64,000 nucleotides of DNA from Castellaniella sp049650445 (GTDB lineage Bacteria > Pseudomonadota > Gammaproteobacteria > Burkholderiales > Burkholderiaceae_B). This document shows positions 15,961 to 24,609 of this stretch, in pieces. The translations under genes were made by a program, and so were the position numbers. A model generated the notes under the pieces. The model searched no databases, had not been told where the DNA came from, and was given only the letters and a program-made list of their open reading frames with translations. Positions within the stretch are counted from its first letter, which is position 1. Each line of letters opens with the position of its first letter. The stretch is from NCBI RefSeq assembly GCF_049650445.1, contig NZ_JBASAD010000037.1, positions 1 through 64,000 on the forward strand, in the 5' to 3' direction.

Positions 15961-16189
15961 CCACGACGATGCACCAGAGCTGACGGACGACTGGTTCTTG
16001 CACGCCGAACTGCATGACGGCGGTCAGATCGTCCGCCGCGGGCGGCCGAAATCGGCTGCGCCCAGCGTGTCCATCAGCCTGCGTATCCCCCCGGACGTGC
16101 TGGATCGCTGGAAAAGTTCCGGGCCTGGATGGCAGACGCGCATGGTGGCATCGCTCAAGAGCCACGCGCCCAAAGGCAAGCACGCCTGA
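15920..16189 (+). CDS. brnA: BrnA-type antitoxin
   Basis: 89-residue antitoxin that binds BrnT and represses the operon. The N-terminal half is acidic (SPDHDDAPELTDDWFLHAEL). The C-terminal half is a ribbon-helix-helix domain: VSISLRIPPDVLDRWKSSGPGWQTRMVASLKSH, with RIPPDVLD..K..G.GWQTR typical of BrnA. The 3' end of the gene lies inside the duplicated block, so its last 60 bp recur at 16939-16998. The locus looks complete and probably active. Confidence 0.9.
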   Translation: MPVSKKDMRAISPDHDDAPELTDDWFLHAELHDGGQIVRRGRPKSAAPSVSISLRIPPDVLDRWKSSGPGWQTRMVASLKSHAPKGKHA

Positions 16190-16481
16190 CGCGGCTGGGA
16201 ATCGGGAGCGATCAGTCGCGGAAGACGTCTTCCAGGGTGGTCGCGTCCAGGATGTTCAGTGCCCAGATTTCCAGTGCCTTTGCGACCAGCAAGTATTCGG
16301 TTTCCAGCTCCGGCGGCAGGCGGACCATCGACTCGACCCAGCGCAGCAAGGGACCGATCTGCTCCCTTTTATAGCCGTAGCCATAAAGCCGCCGGGTCAG
16401 ATCCAGCAGCGGCGCCAGCCGGGTCGTCTTGTCCGGGTGGCCTGACGCCTGCAGCTGCGCCATGATGATCACCGCAAACGG
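16130..16481. repeat. Segmental duplication, short copy
   Basis: Matches 16939-17470. Positions 16130-16273 correspond to 16939-17082 (offset 809) and 16289-16481 to 17278-17470 (offset 989). The difference means that 180 bp, exactly 60 codons of the Rpn frame, is missing here. The block carries the end of brnA and a C-terminal piece of an Rpn gene. The two copies are direct repeats around higB'-higA. Confidence 0.85.
16212..16481 (-). pseudogene. Rpn-family C-terminal fragment with internal 60-codon deletion
   Basis: 86 codons from the ATG at 16472, starting IIMAQLQASGHPDKTTRLAP and ending ILDATTLEDVFRD. Compared with the copy at 17021-17519 it lacks 60 codons in the middle but keeps the frame. 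The N-terminal nuclease domain is absent in both. The upstream end is joined to the higB remnant at about 16481. Not expected to be functional. Confidence 0.75.
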
Positions 16482-16483
16482 TG

Positions 16484-16594
16484 ATGATCGCCTTGCGATA
16501 CGATTGGTCGATCTGGGTCAACGGGAATTGGCGCTTGACCTTCAGATTCGAGGGCCAAAACGTCATTCTGGTGGACTACCAGGACTATCACTAG
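16484..16594 (+). pseudogene. higB: HigB toxin, C-terminal remnant
   Basis: The frame reads MIALRYDWSIWVNGNWRLTF, then RFEGQNVILVDYQDYH and stop. This is the C-terminal third of a HigB/RelE-type toxin: the NGNWR..F.F....V...DY.DYH pattern carries the conserved Arg and final His. The N-terminal ~55 residues are missing, replaced at about 16483 by the Rpn fragment. It stops 12 bp before higA, in the usual higB-higA order. A perfect 10-bp inverted repeat (GATGATCACC, 16464-16489) marks the junction. Confidence 0.8.
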
Positions 16595-16606
16595 GAGCAC
16601 AATGCG

Positions 16607-16915
16607 ATGCGTATGCACAATCCCCCGCACCCGGGCGAGACCTTACGCGAGGACGTGCTGCCGGCACTGGGTCTATCTGTATCCGAGGCTGCCCGCCAGT
16701 TGGGCGTGAGCCGCGTGGCACTGTCGCGCGTCTTGCATGGCCGCGCGGCAATCTCGGTGGATCTGGCCCGCAGGCTGGAAGCCTGGTTGCGTAAACCCAA
16801 TGGCCGCGGGCCGAGCGCGCAAACCTGGCTGCGCGGCCAGGTTTCCTATGATCTGTGGCAAGCCGAGCATTCGGGAAAGGCTTTGCATGTCATGCCGGCG
16901 CAGGCTGCCGCCTAA
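16607..16915 (+). CDS. higA: HigA-type antitoxin, orphaned
   Basis: 102-residue XRE-family antitoxin of the HigA/VapI group. It starts MRMHNPPHPGETLREDVLPA, the standard HPGE.L...L..LG opening, then LSVSEAARQLGVSRVALSRV as helix-turn-helix and AISVDLARRLEAWL. It looks intact, although its toxin partner is reduced to a 3' remnant. It could still bind its operator or neutralise a related toxin elsewhere. Flanked by the two copies of the duplication. Confidence 0.85.
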   Translation: MRMHNPPHPGETLREDVLPALGLSVSEAARQLGVSRVALSRVLHGRAAISVDLARRLEAWLRKPNGRGPSAQTWLRGQVSYDLWQAEHSGKALHVMPAQAAA

Positions 16916-16938
16916 GTTCGATGACGGCCAGGCGCGGG

Positions 16939-16998
16939 TGGCAAACGCGCATGGTGGCATCGCTCAAGAGCCACGCGCCCAAAGGCAAGCACGCCTGA
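16939..16998 (+). pseudogene. brnA 3' end, duplicated fragment
   Basis: Copy of the last 20 codons of brnA (WQTRMVASLKSHAPKGKHA and stop), one base different near the start. It is part of the long copy of the duplication and has no start or promoter of its own. Confidence 0.75.
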
Positions 16999-17470
16999 CG
17001 CGGCTGGGAATCGGGAGCGATCAGTCGCGGAAGACGTCTTCCAGGGTGGTCGCGTCCAGGATGTTCAGGGACCAGGTTTCCAGCTTGGCAGGCTTCGCTG
17101 ACTGGATACGTTTCGTGGTTTCGGTATCCATCGGACCGAAACGACGCTGGAGCAGCAGCAACAACGTCTCGACCTTGCCTTTAACAAGACCTTCGGCATG
17201 GCCCCGTGCAAGTCCATGGCGTTCGGCAATCGTCACATAGCTCATTTCATGCTCCCGTTCCAGTTCCTTGGCAACCTGCAAGTATTCGGTTTCCAGCTCC
17301 GGCGGCAGGCGGACCACCGACTCGACCCAGCGCAGCAAGGGACCGATCTGCTCCCGCTTATAGCCGTAGCCATAAAGCCGCCGGGTCAGATCCAGCAGCG
17401 GCGCCAGCCGGGTCGCCTTGTCCGGGTGGCCCGACGCCTGCAACTGCGCCATGATGATCACCGCAAACGG
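16939..17470. repeat. Segmental duplication, long copy
   Basis: Second copy of the block at 16130-16481, with the 180 bp that the other copy lacks. Recombination between the two copies would delete the higB'-higA segment. Confidence 0.85.
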
Positions 17471-17519
17471 GTTGGTCGGTGCCAGGGCGTCCAGTTCGTC
17501 CCAGCGGCTGCGCCTATGG
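17021..17519 (-). pseudogene. Rpn-family C-terminal fragment
   Basis: The reading frame continues upstream of the ATG at 17461 with SRWDELDALAPTNPFAVIIM, so about 165 codons of an Rpn/YhgA-type gene remain. The C-terminal part has YVTIAERHGLARGHAEGLVK, LLLLLQRRFGPMDTETTKRI and LDATTLEDVFRD, typical of the family's tail. The break upstream falls just outside the stop codon of the small adhesin (17523), so the adhesin gene and this fragment abut. The nuclease domain is missing. Confidence 0.75.
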
Positions 17520-17522
17520 GGG

Positions 17523-19151
<1,629 letters not shown>

Positions 19152-19252
19152 AGAAATTCCCTACAAAGATGAATGCTTGGTAAACCACCGGGTTGTGCCC
19201 GACCGTACCGTTTTATAAGGGTTAATACTAATAACCTCAGGAAAAACTGTCT

Positions 19253-19268
19253 ATTGGCTGAAACGACA
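19253..19268. promoter_or_regulatory. Shared upstream element of the small RTX gene
   Basis: ATTGGCTGAAACGACA on the plus strand, 101 bp upstream of the TTG start. ATTGGC and GACA are at the same spacing as in the elements before lapG and the large adhesin; the six bases between differ. The leader (19152-19252) also has ACCCTTATAAA on the sense strand, which recurs upstream of lapE. Confidence 0.5.
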
Positions 19269-19531
19269 GGGTAGAAAACCTGGCCGAAATGAGCGGTGTA
19301 AACGCCACTTCTCGCTACCAGCCGCGCTGGGCACTCCTGATTGCCGGGACAAGCGTGACCTTTTCAGCCGTCGGGAAATGTCTGATCTATCCGGGTGACT
19401 GCTCACCGCCGACAATTCTGGATCCTCGGCCCCGCACCGGACTACTCTCCCTGGAAGCAGCCTCGTCCGCAGGAGCAACAAATTATCAAGAAATATCCTC
19501 ATATGGGTATAATCAACAAGGATGCCCCTGG

Positions 19532-20014
19532 ATGAAACCACTGCTCTGGGTCGGTTCTTCAAAAAAGGATCTGGCGGCCATGCCTGCAGAGGTGCAGGAC
19601 ACGTTCGGTTATGCACTGCATCTGGCCCAGGCCGGATATAGACTTAATCAGAGATCGCCTGAAGGCAGTGCGGGCGCATATGATGAGGCAACGATGATCA
19701 CGATTGAAGAAGGCAGCGGCAATGTCTATGCCGACCTCGGCGCCGCCGATGCGGATGAAATGCTGATCAAAGCGCGGCTGGCGGCAAAGATCACCGAGAT
19801 CATCCGACAACATGGCTGGACGCAGCAGAAGGCGGCTGACATCCTGGGCATCAGCCAACCCAAGCTTTCCAATATGATGCGCGGACACTTCCGGGGCATC
19901 AGCGAAGCGCGGATGCTGGAATACCTGACCCGCTTGGGGCGCCGCGTCCAGATCGTCGTCGGGCCAGCATCTTCCACCGACCACACGGGGTCCGTGGAAG
20001 TGGTATTTGCCTGA
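19532..20014 (+). CDS. Toxin N-terminus fused in frame to an XRE antitoxin (decayed type II module)
   Basis: The frame begins MKPLLWVGSSKKDLAAMPAE with VQDTFGYALHLAQAGYR. This is the N-terminus of a Gp49/HigB2-like (RelE-fold) toxin, which should be ~110 residues but stops resembling it after ~38. After a short linker the frame runs through an internal ATG at 19694 into MITIEEGSGNVYADLG, a complete XRE antitoxin: ARLAAKITEIIRQHGWTQQKAADILGISQPKLSNMMRG as HTH, then LEYLTRLGRRVQIVVGPA. The likely functional product is the 106-residue antitoxin (19694-20014). A deletion removed most of the toxin. Possible promoter around 19490-19520 (ATATGGGTATAAT). Whether the 160-residue fusion is made is unknown. 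Confidence 0.7.
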   Translation: MKPLLWVGSSKKDLAAMPAEVQDTFGYALHLAQAGYRLNQRSPEGSAGAYDEATMITIEEGSGNVYADLGAADADEMLIKARLAAKITEIIRQHGWTQQKAADILGISQPKLSNMMRGHFRGISEARMLEYLTRLGRRVQIVVGPASSTDHTGSVEVVFA

Positions 20015-20034
20015 ACGGCCTGAACGCTTAGAGC

Positions 20035-20682
20035 CTAAACCCCCACGCCCTTCGCCGTCCCCTGGGTCGCCGTCTGGTCGATGCCGTGTACCCGCAGGGC
20101 CAGCATCAGGCGGTCGGTGACGCCCAGTTTCTCGAAGATGGCGGAGAGGTGCGCGCGCACGGTGCGTTCGGTGATGCCCAGGACATCGGCGATGGACTGG
20201 TTGGAATGGCCCAGGGCGACGTAGCGGGCGACATCGCGTTCGCGCACGGTCAGGTCGCGCGCCCAGTCCTGGCTGGACTCGGGCACTGCCTGGCCGATCT
20301 GGCTGAGCATGCGCGACAGCATGCTCTTGCCGACCCAGATCTCGCCGCCCATGACGTGTCGCAGGACGCGGTCCAGGCCGGTGAGCGGCATGTAGGCGTG
20401 CACATAGCCGGCGGCGCCGGCGACCAGGGCGCGCTGGCCCTCGGGATCGCCGGGGTGGCTGCTGGCGACGACGACCTGCAGGCCGGTCGGCACGTCCGGG
20501 ATGTCGGTATCGGCCCTGGGCAGCAGGCGGGCGTCCATGATGACCAGCACGCCACGCCGCCCCCAGGGGGCCAGGTCGGTCAGGCGATGGCCGCGCGCGG
20601 GCGCCCAACCCAGCCCATCCAGCCCGGCCCAATGCTGGTACAGCGCGTCATCGGCGGTCAACAACAGAACCGGTATCGTCAT
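20035..20682 (-). CDS. LuxR-family response regulator next to the type I secretion genes
   Basis: 215 residues. The N-terminal ~120 resemble a receiver domain (MTIPVLLLTADDALYQHWAG, MDARLLPRAD, VVVASSHPGD, AGAAGYVHAYMPL) in which the acidic pocket looks weak. It has an Asp near residue 50 but no clear DD pair followed by the usual Lys, so it may be a pseudo-receiver. The C-terminal HTH is typical: LTVRERDVARYVALGHSNQSIADVLGITERTVRAHLSAIFEKLGV. It starts at the ATG at 20682, 11 bp downstream of lapC, so it is probably the last gene of the lapE-lapB-lapC operon. It is a good candidate for the regulator that sees the shared element upstream of the adhesins and lapG. That link is inference. Confidence 0.85.
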   Translation of the reverse strand: MTIPVLLLTADDALYQHWAGLDGLGWAPARGHRLTDLAPWGRRGVLVIMDARLLPRADTDIPDVPTGLQVVVASSHPGDPEGQRALVAGAAGYVHAYMPLTGLDRVLRHVMGGEIWVGKSMLSRMLSQIGQAVPESSQDWARDLTVRERDVARYVALGHSNQSIADVLGITERTVRAHLSAIFEKLGVTDRLMLALRVHGIDQTATQGTAKGVGV

Positions 20683-20693
20683 TGCGTATCCTC

Positions 20694-22055
20694 TCAGCGT
20701 TCGCGGAAGGCGTTGGAGTGCGCGCGCAGCACGGGTTTGAGCAGATACTGCATCAGCGTGCGCTTGCCTGTCAGGATGTGGACTTCGGCCATCATCCCGG
20801 GGATGATGGGCCGTTCGTCACTGCCGACATAGGCGGTTTCCGTACGGACCTTCACGATGTAATAGGAGTTTCCCTTTTCATCGGTGATGGAGTCGGCGCC
20901 GATTTCCTCGACGTGGCCTTGCAGGCCGCCGTAGATGGAGAAATCGTAGGCCGTGAATTTGACCTCGGCTTTTTGTCCCGGATACAGGAAACCGATGTCG
21001 CGCGGATTGATCCGCACTTCGAGCAACAGGGTGTCGTCCGACGGGACGATTTCCATGATGTCTTTGCCTGGCGTCACCACGCCGCCCACCGTGTTGGCCG
21101 TCAGGGTCTTGACGGTGCCGTTGACCGGCGAACGGATGTTGGACAGGGTCACGCGATCGACCAGGGCGACCTGGCTTTCCAGCAGAGCAGACAGTTTGGC
21201 GCGGGCGTCGGACAGGTCGGTGCGCGCCTGGTTGCGGAAGGTGACCTCGGTTTCCTTGAGCTTGGCCTCGGCCTCCTGGATGGCGGCATGGATCTTGTCG
21301 ATCTGGGCGGCGGCGGACTTTTCCTCGCCGCAGAAGCGCGCCACGTCGCGCTGCAAGCGCAGCAGATCCACCTGGGATACCGCGCCGCTGGCGAGCAACG
21401 GCCGGGTCATGGAATATTCGCGCGAGGCCAGGGCGCAACTGGTGGCGGCCTGATCGCGATTGGCGATGTTGGAGCGCAGTTCCTGCTGACGCTGGTTGAG
21501 CTGCTCCTGGGCGACCTCCAGGTTGGCCTGCAGTTCGCGAGTGCGGGCCTGCCAGACGTTGCGTTCCTGTTCAGCCAGTTGCGGGGCCTGGGCCTGGACG
21601 TCCTCGGGCGCCTGGTAGGGCGCGTTGTTGGCGATGGCCTCCAGACGGGCGACCTTGGCCTTCAGGGCCAGGGCCTCGACGCGGTTTTCCCCCAGGGACG
21701 AAGAATAGCGTGTGGGGTCGATGCGCAGCAGGACCTGTTCCTTGACGACCTTGTCGCCGGGGCGCACGAGGATCTGCTGGACGACGCCGCCGTCCAGGCT
21801 CTGGATGACCTGGACCTGGCGCGAGGGCACGACCTTGCCCTCGCCGCGCACGACCTCGTCGATGTTGGCGGTGGAGGCCCAGGCAATCAGCACGCCCACG
21901 GTCAACAGCGACATCCAGATCAGCATGCGCGAACCGCGCGTGCGCTGCTGGCTGAGTGTCCAGGAAGCATCATCGATCATGTCCTTGCCGCCGCCCTGAT
22001 GATCGGAGGCGAACGAGACACGCAGGCGGTCCAGCCAATGAGTCAGCATGTTCAT
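20694..22055 (-). CDS. lapC: Type I secretion membrane fusion protein (LapC/HlyD family)
   Basis: Periplasmic adaptor linking the ABC exporter LapB with the outer-membrane channel LapE. It has 453 residues from the ATG at 22055 (MNMLTHWLDRLRVSF), which has a GGAG site and lies 4 bp after the lapB stop. TM is about 45-63 (MLIWMSLLTVGVLIAWAS), followed by the HlyD signature NIDEVVRGEGKVVPSRQVQV and LDGGVVQQILVRPGDKVVKEQVL. A long coiled coil spans about 110-290, the second lipoyl half and barrel are RSPVNGTVKTLTANTVGGVV, and the family end is PGMMAEVHILTGKRTLMQYLLKPV. A longer frame upstream lies inside lapB and is not used. Confidence 0.93.
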   Translation of the reverse strand: MNMLTHWLDRLRVSFASDHQGGGKDMIDDASWTLSQQRTRGSRMLIWMSLLTVGVLIAWASTANIDEVVRGEGKVVPSRQVQVIQSLDGGVVQQILVRPGDKVVKEQVLLRIDPTRYSSSLGENRVEALALKAKVARLEAIANNAPYQAPEDVQAQAPQLAEQERNVWQARTRELQANLEVAQEQLNQRQQELRSNIANRDQAATSCALASREYSMTRPLLASGAVSQVDLLRLQRDVARFCGEEKSAAAQIDKIHAAIQEAEAKLKETEVTFRNQARTDLSDARAKLSALLESQVALVDRVTLSNIRSPVNGTVKTLTANTVGGVVTPGKDIMEIVPSDDTLLLEVRINPRDIGFLYPGQKAEVKFTAYDFSIYGGLQGHVEEIGADSITDEKGNSYYIVKVRTETAYVGSDERPIIPGMMAEVHILTGKRTLMQYLLKPVLRAHSNAFRER

Positions 22056-22059
22056 GACA

Positions 22060-24279
22060 TCAGCTCCTGCGGGCGCCGCCGATGCGGCCCTGGCGCAAGG
22101 CCTCGACCACCTGGGCCTTGGGTCCATCGGCCACGATGCGACCGTGGTCGATGACCATCAGACGATCGACCAGATCCAGCAGAGACGTGCGGTGCGTGAC
22201 CAGGATCAGGGTCTTGCCCTCGCTGGCAGCCCGCAGGCGGGTCTTGAGCTGGGATTCGCTCTGGTGATCCATATTGCTGCTGGGCTCGTCCAGCAGCAGG
22301 ATCTGGGGATCGTTGACCAGGGCGCGGGCAATGGCGATGGACTGGCGCTGGCCGCCGGACAGGGAATCGCCGCGCTCGCCGACGATCATGTCATAGCCTT
22401 CGGGGTGACTGGCGGCGAATTCGTCCACGCCGGCCAGTTGAGCGGCGCGCAGGACGTCCTCGTCCGTGGCGAACGGCGAGGCGATCGTCAGGTTGTGCTT
22501 GAGGGTGCCGTAGAACAGCACCGGGTCCTGGGGCACGTAACCGACCGCGCGGCGCACGTCGGCCGGGTCGATCTGGTTCAGATCGATGCCGTCGATCAGG
22601 ACAGTGCCGGAGGTCGGCGCGTAAAGCTTCAGGACGAGTTTTTCAAGCGTCGTCTTGCCCGAACCGATGCGGCCGATGATGCCGATCTTTTCGCCGGGCT
22701 GGACACGGAAGCTGATGTTGTCCAGCGCCGCGAGAGACGTGTTGGGATAGGCAAAGGTGACGCCCTGGAAATCGATGCCGCCCTTGAGCACAGGGCGCGG
22801 CATGAAGGAGCGGTCCGCCGGGCGCTCGACCGGCATGCCCATGTAGTTGTCGATGGACTTCAGGGACGCCTTGGCATTGTGGAACTGCATCATCAGGCCG
22901 ACGACCTGCCCCAGCGGCGCCAGGCAGCGTCCGGAGATCATGGAGGCCGCGATGATGCCGCCCATGGTCATGCCTTCCTGGACCAGGTAGACGCCGATCA
23001 CCACGACGGCGATGTTGACCAGTTGCTGGCAGGTCTGCACGAAGCTGACGGTGATCGACGAGGTGAGCTTGATGTGCGCGCCCAGTTCGGCCAGCCAGCG
23101 GGTGGATTCTTCCCACATGCGCTGGGTATGGCTCTGGGCGTTCAGGGCCTTGACGGTTTCCATGCCGTTCAGGGCCTCGATCAGGCCGGCGTTGCGCTGC
23201 GCCCCGGCCTGGAAGGATTCGAGGGTCATTTTTTCGACCCGTGCCAGGGAAAACAGCGACACGACCAGGATCACGACGATGGCCACCAGCGGCGGCAGCA
23301 CCATCCAGGGCGAGATCCAGGCCAGCACGGCCAGGAACAGCAGCACGAAGGGCAGATCCACCAGCGTGGTCAGGCTGGCCGAGGCGATGAAGTCGCGCAC
23401 GGACTCGAAGGAGCGCAGGTTCGAGGCAAAAGACCCCACCGACACCGGCCGGCTTTCCATGCGCAGGTCCAGAACCTGTTCCATGATGCGTGAGGACAGC
23501 TCCACGTCCACCCGCTTGCTGGCGATGTCCACGACGTAGGCGCGGATGGCGGTCAGCACCAGATTGAACACCATGGCCAGGGCGATGCCGATGGTCAGCG
23601 CCCAGAGCGTCTCGACCGCGCTGTTGGGGATGACGCGGTCGTAAATGTTCATCGTGTACAGCGGCATGACCAGCGCGAAGATGTTGATCAGCACGGCGGC
23701 GGCCACGGCGTCGCGGTAGAGCTTCCAGTTGCCCAGCATCGCGGCCCAGAACCAGTGGCCGCTGCGCGCCCGCATGTGGGCGTCCTCGGTGCGGTCTTCG
23801 GTGCGGTAGCGCGGCTGCACGAAACAGGCCAGGCCGGCGTATTCGGCTTCGAGTTCGGCGCGCGGGACTTCGACGGGTTCGGCCGCCTCGGGGTAATGGA
23901 CCAGATAATGGTCGCGGCGTTCCAGGATCAACACGCAGGCGCGCTGGTTCTTGAGGAACAGAATGGCCGGCATGACGCTGCGCGACCAGTTGCCCAGGGT
24001 GCGACGCACGATGCGGGCGTTGCACTGGGCGCGGCCGGCGGCGCGCCCCAGCAGGGAGGGCGTCAGGCACTGGTCCACCAGAGGCAGACCCGAGGACAGT
24101 TGCTGGGCAGTGCAGGGACGCCCCAGCAAGCGCGTGACCAGGACCAGGCTGCCCAGCAGGGAGTCGTCGTGCAACTGGTGCGGCGTGGCGCCCGGCAGTT
24201 CCGGCGCCTGGGCGGCACTGGACGGATCGGGGGCTTCGGGTTGGTCTGCCATCGCGGCAGCGGCCTCAGAGGATGGCAT
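22060..24279 (-). CDS. lapB: Type I secretion ABC exporter (LapB)
   Basis: Inner-membrane ATPase that drives export of the RTX adhesins. It has 739 residues. Residues about 35-160 form a C39-like domain without the catalytic Cys (DDSLLGSLVLVTRLLGRPC), i.e. a substrate-docking domain that does not cleave. The membrane domain spans about 185-460. The ATPase shows Walker A GRIGSGKTT, signature LSGGQRQ, Walker B ILLLDEPS and switch His in LVTHRTSL. The start is either the ATG at 24279, overlapping the preceding small ORF by 14 bp, or the ATG at 24252, which has a better ribosome-binding site (GAGG). The order lapE - small ORF - lapB - lapC - luxR on one strand, with tight spacing, indicates an operon. 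Confidence 0.93.
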   Translation of the reverse strand: MPSSEAAAAMADQPEAPDPSSAAQAPELPGATPHQLHDDSLLGSLVLVTRLLGRPCTAQQLSSGLPLVDQCLTPSLLGRAAGRAQCNARIVRRTLGNWSRSVMPAILFLKNQRACVLILERRDHYLVHYPEAAEPVEVPRAELEAEYAGLACFVQPRYRTEDRTEDAHMRARSGHWFWAAMLGNWKLYRDAVAAAVLINIFALVMPLYTMNIYDRVIPNSAVETLWALTIGIALAMVFNLVLTAIRAYVVDIASKRVDVELSSRIMEQVLDLRMESRPVSVGSFASNLRSFESVRDFIASASLTTLVDLPFVLLFLAVLAWISPWMVLPPLVAIVVILVVSLFSLARVEKMTLESFQAGAQRNAGLIEALNGMETVKALNAQSHTQRMWEESTRWLAELGAHIKLTSSITVSFVQTCQQLVNIAVVVIGVYLVQEGMTMGGIIAASMISGRCLAPLGQVVGLMMQFHNAKASLKSIDNYMGMPVERPADRSFMPRPVLKGGIDFQGVTFAYPNTSLAALDNISFRVQPGEKIGIIGRIGSGKTTLEKLVLKLYAPTSGTVLIDGIDLNQIDPADVRRAVGYVPQDPVLFYGTLKHNLTIASPFATDEDVLRAAQLAGVDEFAASHPEGYDMIVGERGDSLSGGQRQSIAIARALVNDPQILLLDEPSSNMDHQSESQLKTRLRAASEGKTLILVTHRTSLLDLVDRLMVIDHGRIVADGPKAQVVEALRQGRIGGARRS

Positions 24280-24493
24280 CGTCGTCGGAAATCAGGTTCA
24301 GCGCGCCCTGCAGGCGCTGGCGGGTGCGCTTGCGCTCGGCAAGCTTTTCCAGCGCCTGGGGCGGCAAGTCGGTCAGGCGCAGGGCCCCGTTGGCGATCAA
24401 TGCGTCGATCAGATCCTCCAGGACCCGGATGAATCCAGCATCCAGGTCGGAGAGATCCTGCTTGAAACGGTCCTGATCAGAGGCCATCGGCAT
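24266..24493 (-). CDS. Small conserved protein between lapE and lapB
   Basis: 75 residues, MPMASDQDRFKQDLSDLDAG then FIRVLEDLIDALIANGALRL, TDLPPQALEKLAERKRTRQR and NLISDDDAIL. Mostly helical, acidic and basic, with no signal peptide or membrane segment. The pattern VLEDLID.LI..G.....TDLP..A..KL..R...R..L......I.DD is one I recall from small proteins of Pseudomonas labelled 'tryptophan synthase beta-like', with no known function. Its stop overlaps the lapB start by 14 bp, so translation is probably coupled. Possibly a cytoplasmic accessory of the exporter; this is inference from position. Confidence 0.7.
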   Translation of the reverse strand: MPMASDQDRFKQDLSDLDAGFIRVLEDLIDALIANGALRLTDLPPQALEKLAERKRTRQRLQGALNLISDDDAIL

Positions 24494-24609
24494 TCCCCAT
24501 GCGGCAGGGAAAGCCGGGCCACCGCAACTGCGGTGGACGACCGGACCTTCACCTTCAGACCGGGCCGCAAAGCCCGGGTATCGCTTGATTTGAAAGAAAG
24601 TTTTAAGAC

